64,000 nt of DNA from Acidiphilium acidophilum (GTDB taxonomy: Bacteria > Pseudomonadota > Alphaproteobacteria > Acetobacterales > Acetobacteraceae), in NCBI RefSeq assembly GCF_033842475.1, contig NZ_JAWXYB010000018.1:2521001-2585000 (forward strand), given 5' to 3'. Positions 26,599 through 35,058 of the stretch are shown piece after piece. Positions within the stretch are counted from its first letter, which is position 1. The number at the start of each line of letters is the position of its first letter. Made by a program: the position numbers and the translations under genes. The notes beneath the pieces were generated by a model. That model saw only the letters and a program-made list of their open reading frames with translations, did not search any database and was not told the DNA's origin.

Positions 26599-27548
26599 TG
26601 CGGCCACCGGAATTCTGGAAACACGACGGGGTGCTGAGCCGGGCCCTGGCACCGTTGGGGGCAGTGACGAGCGCCATCACGGCGCGGCGCATGGCGCGGA
26701 CCGGCTTCGATTGTGGGGTTCCGGTGGTGTGCATCGGCAATGCCGGGGTCGGTGGTGCCGGCAAGACGATTCTGGCGCGGCACGTCCTGGGAATTTACGA
26801 GGCGCGCGGGGTGCTTCCGTGTGCGCTGAGCCGGGGACATGGCGGTCGGGTCAACGGACCGGCGCTGGTCGATCCGGCGCGGCACAGCGCCGGGGATGTC
26901 GGCGACGAAGCGCTGCTTCTCGCTGCGACGGCGGCGACCATTGTGGCACGCGATCGCGCCGCCGGAGCGCGGCTCGCGGTGGCGGAGGGAGCGCGTGTCA
27001 TCGTCATGGATGACGGGTTGCAAAATCCTGGCCTGGTCAAATCGGTCACCCTGTTGACGATCGATGGCGGAGCCGGCTTCGGCAACGGCCGGCTGCTCCC
27101 CGCCGGTCCGCTGCGCGAGAGCGTCGTGGCGGCCGCGGCGCGATGCGATGCCGCCGTCATGATCGGGAATGATGCGCGCGGCGCACGGGCAATGCTGCCT
27201 CATACCTTGCCGGTGCTGACCGCACGGATCGTCGTGCGCGGGCCGGTTCCCCTGCGGGGGCGGCGTGTCGTGGGCTTCGCGGGAATCGGTCGACCGGACA
27301 AGTTTTTCGAAAGCCTTGCGGGATTAGGGGTGGAACTCGTAGCCACGCGCGGCTTTCCCGATCATCATCGCTATACCGTGGCCGACCTCGCCCGGCTGCG
27401 CGGCTTTGCGGCACACCACCGAGCGCGACTGGCCACGACCGAGAAGGATGCCGTGAAGCTGCCGGATGCGTTTCTGGCAGACTGCCTGATCATCCGGGCA
27501 GGGCTCGTCTTCGATGATCCCGCGGCGCTGAACGATTTATTGCCATGA
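26598..27548 (+). CDS. lpxK: Tetraacyldisaccharide 4'-kinase
   Basis: A 316-residue kinase phosphorylating the 4' position of the lipid A disaccharide. It shows the family N terminus (RPPEFWKHDGVLSRALAP), Walker A-like IGNAGVGGAGKTILARH, ALSRGHGGRVNGP, and IVMDDGLQNPGL with the catalytic Asp residues. PDHHRYTVADL and TTEKDAVKLP follow. It overlaps waaA and the acyltransferase by a few bases at each end. Confidence 0.95.
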   Translation: MRPPEFWKHDGVLSRALAPLGAVTSAITARRMARTGFDCGVPVVCIGNAGVGGAGKTILARHVLGIYEARGVLPCALSRGHGGRVNGPALVDPARHSAGDVGDEALLLAATAATIVARDRAAGARLAVAEGARVIVMDDGLQNPGLVKSVTLLTIDGGAGFGNGRLLPAGPLRESVVAAAARCDAAVMIGNDARGARAMLPHTLPVLTARIVVRGPVPLRGRRVVGFAGIGRPDKFFESLAGLGVELVATRGFPDHHRYTVADLARLRGFAAHHRARLATTEKDAVKLPDAFLADCLIIRAGLVFDDPAALNDLLP

Positions 27549-28438
27549 CCATGCTGCAACGACTGGAATATGCGGTGGCGCGGGCATTTCTCGCGCTGTT
27601 CCGCGCACTCGGACCGGCGGCGGCAAGCAACCTCGCCGGTGCGATCGGGCACCGATTAGGGCCCATGATCCCGACCTCGCGGGTCGCGGAGGCCAATCTG
27701 GTAGCGGCGATGCCGGGGCTCGACCGGGCGGAGCGGCGGCAGGTGATCGGCGCGGTGTGGGATAATCTGGCGCGCAATGCGGGTGAGTTTCCACATCTGG
27801 CCGGATTGCGCGAGACCAGTGTTGGACCAGGGTTCGAGATCGTGGGTGCCGAGCATGGGCGCACCCTGGCCGCACGAGGTGGGCCGGCGGTTCTGCTCAC
27901 CGCGCATTGCGGCAACTGGGAAATCCTGCCGGTGGCCCTGCGCTCACTCGGGCTGCGGTTCGGGTTCTTCTATCGGGCTGCCGCAAATCCGGCGGTGGAC
28001 CAACTCATCATCGACCTGCGCGCGGCGGCGATGGGCGAGCCGGTGCCGATGTTCGCCAAGGGTGCGGCGGGCGCGCGCGGTGCCTACGCGCATCTCGCAA
28101 GGGGCGGGATGCTCTGCATGCTGACCGACCAGAAACTAAATGACGGTATCGAAGTGCCGTTTTTCGGGATGACGGCGATGACCGCCCCGGCACTCGCGGT
28201 ATTTGCGCGGAAATTCCGCTGTCCGATCCTGCCGGTGCATGTCGAACGGATCGGGGCCGCACGGCTGCGGGTGGTGATCGAACCCGCTGTTCATGCGCAG
28301 GCGAGCGAGGACAAAGCTGCGGATATCGCCGAGACGAGCTTGTGGATGAACCAGACGATCGAGCGCTGGGTGCGCGCACAGCCGGGCCAGTGGCTCTGGC
28401 TGCACCGCCGCTGGCCGAAACGAGTGGCGGAGTTGTAA
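27545..28438 (+). CDS. lpxL: Lipid A biosynthesis lauroyl/late acyltransferase family protein
   Basis: A 297-residue LpxL/HtrB-type acyltransferase for secondary acylation of Kdo-lipid A. The motif LTAHCGNWEILPVALRSLG carries the HX4(D/E) active site, with glutamate as in the family. FYRAAANPAVDQLI and GGMLCMLTDQKLNDGIEVPFFG follow. An N-terminal hydrophobic stretch anchors it to the membrane. It overlaps lpxK by four bases (ATGA). Acyl chain specificity cannot be read from sequence. Confidence 0.9.
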   Translation: MTMLQRLEYAVARAFLALFRALGPAAASNLAGAIGHRLGPMIPTSRVAEANLVAAMPGLDRAERRQVIGAVWDNLARNAGEFPHLAGLRETSVGPGFEIVGAEHGRTLAARGGPAVLLTAHCGNWEILPVALRSLGLRFGFFYRAAANPAVDQLIIDLRAAAMGEPVPMFAKGAAGARGAYAHLARGGMLCMLTDQKLNDGIEVPFFGMTAMTAPALAVFARKFRCPILPVHVERIGAARLRVVIEPAVHAQASEDKAADIAETSLWMNQTIERWVRAQPGQWLWLHRRWPKRVAEL

Positions 28439-28482
28439 CATTTCGTTTAGGATTGCGAGCGGGATAACAACGAGGGGGCTTT

Positions 28483-29916
28483 ATGACCGCGATCGGCTCG
28501 ACCAATCGGCTCCAGCGCGATGCGCTTGGATTGCCGCAGATCGTCGCTTCGACACTGGCCAACATTGCGCCCGCGATGAGCTTTTTTTTCGGATTCGGCG
28601 GCATCGTGGGCGGTGCCGGGGTGGCCGCGCCGATCACCATTCTCGTCGCTATGGTCGTCATACTGTTCCTCACCAATACGCTGGCCGAGTTTTCGAAATA
28701 CCGGCCCTCGACCGGGTCGTTCGTGACCTTCATCGGCATGGCATTCGGACCGGCGGCAGGAGCTGCCGCATCGGTGTTCGTGGTCTTCGGTTATGTCGTC
28801 GCGGCGTCGTCGGTCGTGGTGATTTCCGGTGGGTGGGCGCATGACACGCTGAAACTGTTCCTCGGCATAGATGTACCGTGGCAATTGCTCAGTCTGATCG
28901 CGACCGGCATCGTCGGTGTGCTGGTGGCTCGCGGGGTTGCGCTTTCGACAACCTGGGCGGCGATCTTCTTTTACTTCGAACTCGCACTGCTGCTCATCGG
29001 CGCGGTGGTCATGCTGGTCGTAAACTGGGGCCACCTTTCGCTCGCTCCGTTCGAGTGGAGCCACCTCTCAGGCGGTTTGAAGGGGATCGGCGCAGGGTTT
29101 CCGATTGCGATCTATCTGTTCATCGGGTGGGAAAATTCGGCGACCCTCGCCGAGGAAACCCGCGATGCCCGACGGAACGTGCCGCGCGCGCTGATCATCG
29201 GGACGCTGTCGATCGGCGTGCTGTACCTGTTTCTGGCCTACGCGACCGAAATCGCGTTTCACAACAACGCCGCCGCGATCGGCAAATCGACCATCCCCTT
29301 CGTCGATGCGATCAAGGCCTCTGCTGCCGGATTGCTGATCCTCGCCTATCTGGCTGGGCTGACCAGCATTTTTTCCTCGCTGCTCGGACTGACCAACAGC
29401 CAGGCGCGCATTCTGTTCAACTCGAGCCGCGAGGGGCTCCTGCCGGGATTTTTCGGCAAAATCCATCCGCGGTTTCGCACGCCGTATGTGGCGATGTGGG
29501 CATACGTGCTGGTGGCCTTCGCCATCGTGATCGTGTTCGGCTGGCGGATCGATCCGGTCGACCTGTTCTTCGATACCGGTTCGCTCGGCACGATTCCGGT
29601 CATCATCACGTATCTGATCACCAATCTGGCGCTGCCGGTCTATATGCTGCGGCACCATCGCGGCGATTTCAGCCCGGTCCGGCACGCGGCCGTTCCGATC
29701 GTCGGCACGGTGCTGATGCTGTTTCCCTTATGGGGGCTGATCCAACCAGGCCAGCCGAGCCCGCTGAATTTATTCCCGTGGATCTCGCTTGGCGTGCTGG
29801 TGCTCTCGATCGCCTACGGGGTCGTGCTGGCAAAGCGCGATCCCGACCTGGTGCGCAAAATCGGCAGCTACGTCGCGGATGCCGACTACGAACCATCATC
29901 AGGAGACCGGCGGTGA
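28483..29916 (+). CDS. APC superfamily amino acid permease
   Basis: A 477-residue transporter with about twelve membrane helices. The first-helix motif IVASTLANIAPAMSFFFGFGGIVGGAG, the GWENSATLAEETRDARRNVPRALI segment and RILFNSSREGLLPGFFGKIHPRFRTPYVAM are typical of APC-family amino acid and amine permeases. GAGGGGG precedes the ATG. Its 3' end overlaps the convergent lipoprotein gene by 18 bases. Substrate unknown. Confidence 0.88.
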   Translation: MTAIGSTNRLQRDALGLPQIVASTLANIAPAMSFFFGFGGIVGGAGVAAPITILVAMVVILFLTNTLAEFSKYRPSTGSFVTFIGMAFGPAAGAAASVFVVFGYVVAASSVVVISGGWAHDTLKLFLGIDVPWQLLSLIATGIVGVLVARGVALSTTWAAIFFYFELALLLIGAVVMLVVNWGHLSLAPFEWSHLSGGLKGIGAGFPIAIYLFIGWENSATLAEETRDARRNVPRALIIGTLSIGVLYLFLAYATEIAFHNNAAAIGKSTIPFVDAIKASAAGLLILAYLAGLTSIFSSLLGLTNSQARILFNSSREGLLPGFFGKIHPRFRTPYVAMWAYVLVAFAIVIVFGWRIDPVDLFFDTGSLGTIPVIITYLITNLALPVYMLRHHRGDFSPVRHAAVPIVGTVLMLFPLWGLIQPGQPSPLNLFPWISLGVLVLSIAYGVVLAKRDPDLVRKIGSYVADADYEPSSGDRR

Positions 29917-30486
29917 CGCCGGGATATCGATCAGCGAGTCAATATATCGCTTGAGATTGGCCTGGATCGCGCCGCGAATGGCGCGGTGAACCGTCTCTTC
30001 GCTGCCGACATCGAGCGGAAGGGTGACCACATACGGCTCCCTGAAATGCTCGGTAATTGTGCGGCTGGTGACGGTCCTGGACGATGATTGATCAGTCATG
30101 GTGTAGGTCACGACGCTGGTGATCGGCAGGGGCGCGAACGGCAGGTTGACGAACTGGTCGCGCAAGGCGATCACTTGGGCCGCGATCGCGTATCGGCATC
30201 GCCCCGGCTTGGCGAGCAACCCCCCGCTGGCAAGCCCCCCTACAAGAGCCTGAGCCATGACCGTCGCCGGTATTTTGACCGCGTAGCCGAACGCCACGAG
30301 ATGCGACGATTTGAGATCGTTCACACAGAACGCGGATGTGTTCGGGTTCGGGCTTGAGCCCAGCGCCCGGTCGGATGCCAGATCGGGCGTGATCTGCGGT
30401 GCCGATACGTAAAACGGGATGGCGCAACCGTTGAGGGTGAAGGCCATGGCGATAGCCACACCCGCCGCGCCGAACCTGTTGCTCAT
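29899..30486 (-). CDS. Predicted lipoprotein of unknown function
   Basis: A 195-residue protein with a lipoprotein leader (MSNRFGAAGVAIAMAFTLNGCAI); the lipobox LNGC gives Cys21 as the lipidation site. The mature part has a hydrophobic Ala/Gly-rich stretch (about residues 65-87) and a C-terminal half with many Thr/Ser (VVTYTMTDQSSSRTVTSRT). I recognise no family. ATG 30486 is preferred because AGGGAA lies eight bases upstream. It ends inside the 3' end of the convergent permease gene. Confidence 0.7.
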   Translation of the reverse strand: MSNRFGAAGVAIAMAFTLNGCAIPFYVSAPQITPDLASDRALGSSPNPNTSAFCVNDLKSSHLVAFGYAVKIPATVMAQALVGGLASGGLLAKPGRCRYAIAAQVIALRDQFVNLPFAPLPITSVVTYTMTDQSSSRTVTSRTITEHFREPYVVTLPLDVGSEETVHRAIRGAIQANLKRYIDSLIDIPASPPVS

Positions 30487-30573
30487 CCCAGCGTTCCCTT
30501 TACTCAATTACGATCTAAAGCGAAACGATCCCGGATTGCTACGTGCAGAAGTCCGCCATAAGGGCCGAACCAT

Positions 30574-31020
30574 TCACGGCTGCGTGATCGTCTTGATAAA
30601 GCTGAAGGCCTCGACCGTCATACGCTCGCGGAAATAAAACCGGTGAGCGGCTCCGCGCTGGACGCCCGATTCGAGCGTGAGGGCGGTGCAACCCCAGCCG
30701 CGGGCAAGATCTTCGCACCAAGATATCAGGAAATGGCCATGACCCGCGCTGCGTTGTGAGTCATCGGTGACCAGATCGTCTATATAGAAGCGATAGCCGT
30801 TCCACGTATTATGGAAGGCCCGGAACATCGCGAGCGCGCGGATTACACCGGATTGGTGAACCAAAGCGAGGTGAGCGCCCTCGCCGAGAATGCGTTGCAT
30901 CTTCGAGACATAGCCGGCTTCCATCTGCGGGCGGAGCATGCGGTGCAGCGGTTCGGCACCCTCCAGCCAGCGGATGAGGTCAGGGCTGTCGGCCATAAGA
31001 TGAACAACCTCGCGTGTCAT
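30574..31020 (-). CDS. GNAT family N-acetyltransferase
   Basis: A 148-residue acetyl-CoA-dependent acetyltransferase. The coenzyme A loop is visible as LVTDDSQRSAGHGHFLISWCED (Q/R-x-x-G-x-G/A form), with RGWGCTALTLESGVQRGAAHRFYFRERM after it, as in single-domain GNAT enzymes. It overlaps the upstream phosphatase gene by four bases (ATGA), so it is the last gene of the cytochrome-hisN-GNAT operon. Acceptor unknown. Confidence 0.85.
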   Translation of the reverse strand: MTREVVHLMADSPDLIRWLEGAEPLHRMLRPQMEAGYVSKMQRILGEGAHLALVHQSGVIRALAMFRAFHNTWNGYRFYIDDLVTDDSQRSAGHGHFLISWCEDLARGWGCTALTLESGVQRGAAHRFYFRERMTVEAFSFIKTITQP

Positions 31021-31793
31021 GCGGCTGACTGGTTCAGGGCCGCGATTGCGGCATCACGTTGCGCCCGGTCACCGAGGGCGAGGACTTCGCCAGGGCCGTC
31101 GAGAGCGAGGCGCCTGCCCTGCCAGTCGGTCACCGCGCCCCCGGCGGCTTCGATGATCGGCACGATAGAGGCCCAATCCCACGGCTTGAGCCCCGCTTCG
31201 GCAATGACGTCGATCTGACCGAGGGCGAGCAGCCCATACGCATAGGCGTCGCCGCCGTAGGTAACGCGGCGGCAGGTTCCGGCAAGATTGGAAAACTGCC
31301 CGCGCTGGGCCGGGCTGAACATGTCAGGCGAGGTGCATGAGAGTTCCGCGTCGGCGAGGCTGAAGATCCGGCGCGTGCCGGGCCGCCCATGCCGACCGGT
31401 AAAATGGAGCCTGCCATCATGCGCGAGCCAGCGTTCGCCGGTGATCGGTTGGTCGATCAGCCCGAGAACCGGCACACCGTCATCGAGCAAGGCAATAAGT
31501 GTGGCGAAAATCGGCCGGCCTGTGATGAATGCGCGGGTGCCGTCGATCGGGTCGATCACCCAGGTCATGCGGCCCGTGGCGTTGCCGCCCATCTCCTCGC
31601 CAATGATGCCGAATTCCGGCGTGTAGGTGGTGAGAACGGCGCGGATCGCCGACTCGGCACCTTGATCCGCCAGAGTAACCGGACTGTCGTCCGATTTGGT
31701 CTCGACCTCGGGCAGGAGACGAAAATAACGCTGTATCACGTCTCCCGCAGCATCCGCCGCCGTGTGGGCCACGGCGGCGACATCGAGTTTCAT
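31017..31793 (-). CDS. hisN: Inositol monophosphatase family; likely histidinol-phosphatase HisN
   Basis: A 258-residue lithium-sensitive, Mg-dependent phosphatase. Metal ligands are seen in IIGEEMGG, WVIDPIDGTRAFITGRP and WDWASIVPIIEAAGGAVTDW. The TRAF and GDAYAYGLLALGQIDV segments fit the HisN branch, which supplies histidinol phosphatase in alphaproteobacteria, better than SuhB or CysQ. The start overlaps the cytochrome gene stop (ATGA). No other his genes are near. Confidence 0.82.
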   Translation of the reverse strand: MKLDVAAVAHTAADAAGDVIQRYFRLLPEVETKSDDSPVTLADQGAESAIRAVLTTYTPEFGIIGEEMGGNATGRMTWVIDPIDGTRAFITGRPIFATLIALLDDGVPVLGLIDQPITGERWLAHDGRLHFTGRHGRPGTRRIFSLADAELSCTSPDMFSPAQRGQFSNLAGTCRRVTYGGDAYAYGLLALGQIDVIAEAGLKPWDWASIVPIIEAAGGAVTDWQGRRLALDGPGEVLALGDRAQRDAAIAALNQSAA

Positions 31794-33214
31794 TTCAAGG
31801 TTTCAGGGGTGGCCGACTGGGCGTTCAGATAAGCAATCACGTCAGCGCGGACCTGCGTATTCTTGATCCCGGGATATGCCATATGGGTGCCGGGAACCGC
31901 CTTGACCGGATCGTAGAGCCATTCGTTGAGTTCGTGTGGTGTCCATTTCCCGTCGGCGGCGGCTTTCTTCGCTCCACTGGAAAACGAATATCCGGCTTTC
32001 GCGAACATCGGGGCACCCACCACGCCATACAGGTTAGGCCCGACGCCGTTGGCCCCGCCCTTGTCGATCGAATGGCATGCCGAGCACTGCTGCTCGAAGA
32101 AACTCTGGCCCTTGGCAATGACCGCGCTGGCGAGAACCGGCTTGATCGTGGGGGCGCCGGTATCGAGCCCGGCGCTCGCGGTCTGGGTTGCCGCCGCCGC
32201 CGGGGTGGCGCTGGCGCTGGTTGTCGGCAGCTTTTCCGGGCTGGCGGATTGCGTGTTGAGGTAGTCAATCAGATCGGCACGGACCTGATTATTCTTGACT
32301 CCGGGATAGGCCATGTGGGTACCCGGCACGTCCTTCATCGGATCGTACAGCCATTCGTTCAGCTTATGAGGCGTCCAGTTGCCGGAAGCCGCCTTTTTCA
32401 CAGCGCCGGAGAATGTGTAACCCGCCTTGGCGAACATCGGCGCGCCGACAATGCCATAAAGGTTGGGACCGACACCGTTGGCACCGCCCTTGGTAATGGT
32501 GTGGCAGGCCGAGCATTGTTGCTCGAAAAAGCTCTGTCCCTTCCCCGCGACAGCGCTGGCGTAAAGCGGCGCGATCGCAGGGGCACCGCTGCTGGGACCG
32601 GACATCGCCACGGCGGAAGTCGCGGCGGCACCCTGGCCCGGCTTGGGCAGCGGAATCGGGTCGGTCGAGAGGGTGCGGAGATAAGCGATCGTATCGGCCC
32701 GCTGGACATCGTTCTTGATGCCGGTGTACCCCATGCGGGTGCCGGGGGCGAATTTCTGCGGATCAACCAGCCATTCGTTCATCTTCTGATACGTCCAGAC
32801 GCCCGACGCCTTGGATTTCACGGCGGATGAGAAATCATAACCCGCTTTGGCGAACATCTTGTCGTTCATCACGCCATAAAGGTTGGGGCCGACCCCATTG
32901 GCACCGCCCTTGTCCACAGTATGACAGGCCGCGCATTGCTGCGCCACGAATTGCTGCCCCTTCGAGACATCCGCCTTGATGATCAGCGGATCGATCGAAG
33001 GCACACCACCACCGGCTGCAGCAGCGGTCGCCGGTGCATTTTTGGCAACCTCCGCTCTGGTTTTGGCGGCGTCCTTGCCGGACAGAATGCCAGGTGCCTG
33101 AATCACGATCCACGCGACCAACCCTGCCGACAGAATGCCGCCGGCAATCTTGTTCAGCAATAGCGGATCACGACCCTTTTTGCCGGGACCAGGCGCATGC
33201 GGGTTGGTACTCAT
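31790..33214 (-). CDS. Membrane-anchored triheme cytochrome c (three CycM-like modules)
   Basis: A 474-residue protein with one N-terminal membrane anchor (ILSAGLVAWIVIQAPGIL, residues 27-44) and three tandem class I cytochrome c domains. The heme sites are C94-AAC-H98, C234-SAC-H238 and C377-SAC-H381. Each is followed by GGANGVGPNLYG, an AGY(D/T/S)FS segment, a W-T-x-x-K/E-x-NEWL segment, and a distal Met in GT(R/H)M(G/A)Y. Ala/Pro/Ser-rich linkers separate the modules. Single modules resemble membrane-bound cytochrome c552/CycM that link bc1 to the terminal oxidase. The near-identical copies point to internal duplication. It heads an operon with hisN and a GNAT gene. Confidence 0.9.
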   Translation of the reverse strand: MSTNPHAPGPGKKGRDPLLLNKIAGGILSAGLVAWIVIQAPGILSGKDAAKTRAEVAKNAPATAAAAGGGVPSIDPLIIKADVSKGQQFVAQQCAACHTVDKGGANGVGPNLYGVMNDKMFAKAGYDFSSAVKSKASGVWTYQKMNEWLVDPQKFAPGTRMGYTGIKNDVQRADTIAYLRTLSTDPIPLPKPGQGAAATSAVAMSGPSSGAPAIAPLYASAVAGKGQSFFEQQCSACHTITKGGANGVGPNLYGIVGAPMFAKAGYTFSGAVKKAASGNWTPHKLNEWLYDPMKDVPGTHMAYPGVKNNQVRADLIDYLNTQSASPEKLPTTSASATPAAAATQTASAGLDTGAPTIKPVLASAVIAKGQSFFEQQCSACHSIDKGGANGVGPNLYGVVGAPMFAKAGYSFSSGAKKAAADGKWTPHELNEWLYDPVKAVPGTHMAYPGIKNTQVRADVIAYLNAQSATPETLK

Positions 33215-33221
33215 CAGACGG

Positions 33222-33248
33222 CATCCTCCATAGCTTTACCGGAGGATG
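33222..33248. promoter_or_regulatory. Inverted repeat in divergent cytochrome/kdsB promoter region
   Basis: CATCCTCC (33222-33229) and GGAGGATG (33241-33248) form a perfect 8-bp inverted repeat with an 11-base spacer. The left arm, read on the minus strand, contains the GGAGG ribosome site of the cytochrome gene; the right arm is its mirror image on the plus strand. It may be an operator, or only symmetrical ribosome-binding sequences. Confidence 0.35.
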
Positions 33249-33281
33249 TATAACGATTTAGGAAAGTGCGACAAGAGTAAC

Positions 33282-34064
33282 ATGTTCGCGCGCACGGAGG
33301 CTGTCATTTCCCCAACGACCATTTCGGCACCATCACCCATTGTGCTGATTCCTGCCCGCATGGGTTCGACCCGATTGCCGGGAAAGCCTCTTGCCGACAT
33401 CGGCGGTGTGCCAATGATCGTCCATGTTCTGCACCGCGCCGAGGCTGCCGGGCTTGGCCGGGTCGTGGTCGCATGCGCCGAGCAGGAGATCGCCGATGCC
33501 GTGATTGCAGCAGGAGGAACCGCGGTAATGACCCCGCCGGACCTGCCGAGCGGATCGGACCGGATTCATGCCGCACTCGCAACGATCGACCCCACACGAA
33601 ATCACGAAATCGTGATCAATCTCCAAGGCGATCTGCCGGGGTTCGAACCGGGCGCGCTCACGGCTTTACTCGATGTCCTAGCCGACTCTTCGTTCGACAT
33701 TGCAACACTGGTCGCACCGATCACGAGCGATGCCGAAGCGGCAGCGGAGTCGGTGGTCAAGGCCGCATGTGGCTTCGAAGCGAGCGACATCGCCCCGGTC
33801 CTTTATTTTTCCCGCGCGCGAATCCCGTTCGGCGCCGGGCCTTTATGGCATCATGTGGGCGTCTACGCCTATCGCCGCGCCGCGCTGGAGCGATTTGTCG
33901 CCGCCCCGCCCTCACCGCTCGAACGGCGCGAAAAACTCGAACAACTGCGTGCGCTGGAACTCGGACTGCGGATCGGCGCGGCACGGATTGCACGCGCGCC
34001 ATTCGGGGTGGATACCCCGGAAGATCTCGCCCGCGCCCGTCAGGAGCTCAAACATGACCGATAG
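33282..34064 (+). CDS. kdsB: CMP-Kdo synthetase (3-deoxy-manno-octulosonate cytidylyltransferase)
   Basis: A 260-residue enzyme activating Kdo with CTP for the WaaA transferase. The family start IVLIPARMGSTRLPGKPLADIGG is followed by NLQGDLPG with metal-binding Asp, the YFSRARIPFG segment and HVGVYAYRRAALERF. LEQLRALELG leads to the C-terminal GVDTPEDLARAR. ATG 33282 gives a slightly long N terminus; ATG 33246 sits directly against GGAGG and is less likely. It overlaps pheA by 11 bases. Confidence 0.94.
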   Translation: MFARTEAVISPTTISAPSPIVLIPARMGSTRLPGKPLADIGGVPMIVHVLHRAEAAGLGRVVVACAEQEIADAVIAAGGTAVMTPPDLPSGSDRIHAALATIDPTRNHEIVINLQGDLPGFEPGALTALLDVLADSSFDIATLVAPITSDAEAAAESVVKAACGFEASDIAPVLYFSRARIPFGAGPLWHHVGVYAYRRAALERFVAAPPSPLERREKLEQLRALELGLRIGAARIARAPFGVDTPEDLARARQELKHDR

Positions 34065-34914
34065 AATCGCCTTCCAGGGCATCCCCGGCGCGTATTCCGA
34101 CCTGGCATGCCGCACGGCATTTCCCGGCATGGCAACCTTGCCCTGCCAGACCTTCGAGGCAGCGATTGATGCGGTACGAGGCGGCGAGGCCACGCTGGCG
34201 ATGCTGCCAACCGAGAATTCGCTCTCGGGCCGGGTGCCGGACATGCATACCCTCCTCCCGGATTCGGGACTTTCGATCATCGGCGAGCATTTCCAGCGGG
34301 TCGAACACTGCCTGCTCGGGGTTCGCGGCGCGCGGATCGAGGATATCCGGAAAATCCACTCCCACGCGGTGGCACTCGGGCAGATCCGGGCGCTGATCCG
34401 CGATCTCGGGGCGGCGGCCGTGGTCGAGGCGGATACCGCCGGCTCCGCTCACCTCGTGGCAAACTGGGGGAACCCCCAGAGCGCCGCCGTGGCCTCCTCG
34501 CTCGCCGCCGAAATCTACGGCCTCGATATCCTGCGTGCCAACGTGGAAGATGCAGCGCACAACACGACGCGCTTCTACGTGATGGCGAAAACACCCCGCC
34601 TGCCGCCGGTCGACGCGGAAAACCTGATCACCAGCTTCGTCTTCCGGGTCCGCAATGTACCCGCCGCACTCTACAAGGCGATGGGCGGCTTCGCGACCAA
34701 CGGCGTCAACATGACGCGGCTGGAATCCTATATGGTCGGCGGCCAGTTCGCTGCCACACAGTTCCTCTGCGAGATCGACGGCCATCCGGAGCGCCGCGAC
34801 GTGCGGCTCGCTCTGGAAGAACTCGACTTCTTCTCACGCGAGATCCGGATTCTCGGCGTCTATCCGGCAGCGGCGTTCCGCCTCGCCCAGCGCGCGGCGG
34901 CGGGCGCGGACTAA
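34054..34914 (+). CDS. pheA: Prephenate dehydratase
   Basis: A 286-residue monofunctional enzyme converting prephenate to phenylpyruvate in phenylalanine synthesis. It starts RIAFQGIPGAYSDLAC and has MLPTENSLSGRV and the NTTRF(Y) motif with the catalytic Thr. A C-terminal ACT domain (about residue 195 on) contains VPAALYKAMGGFATNGVNMTRLESYM, the GALV/ESRP-like phenylalanine feedback site. CAGGAG lies seven bases before the ATG. There is no chorismate mutase domain. Confidence 0.95.
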   Translation: MTDRIAFQGIPGAYSDLACRTAFPGMATLPCQTFEAAIDAVRGGEATLAMLPTENSLSGRVPDMHTLLPDSGLSIIGEHFQRVEHCLLGVRGARIEDIRKIHSHAVALGQIRALIRDLGAAAVVEADTAGSAHLVANWGNPQSAAVASSLAAEIYGLDILRANVEDAAHNTTRFYVMAKTPRLPPVDAENLITSFVFRVRNVPAALYKAMGGFATNGVNMTRLESYMVGGQFAATQFLCEIDGHPERRDVRLALEELDFFSREIRILGVYPAAAFRLAQRAAAGAD

Positions 34915-35058
34915 TCTGCATTATTCGCCTCTGGTCTGCGCAATTCTATTGAACCCTTGGGTGATTTTCGCTAACAGGACTGGTAGCGGGGACCGAAAAA
35001 CCGTCTCGATGGGCAGCGATCGGCGCAGAATGCGACGTTGATCTGCCGGGGGATTGCC

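Noticed and set aside
31790..33214. Direct repeats here as a mobile element or CRISPR-like array
   Set aside because: The repeats encode the three cytochrome modules; there are no terminal inverted repeats or short uniform spacers.
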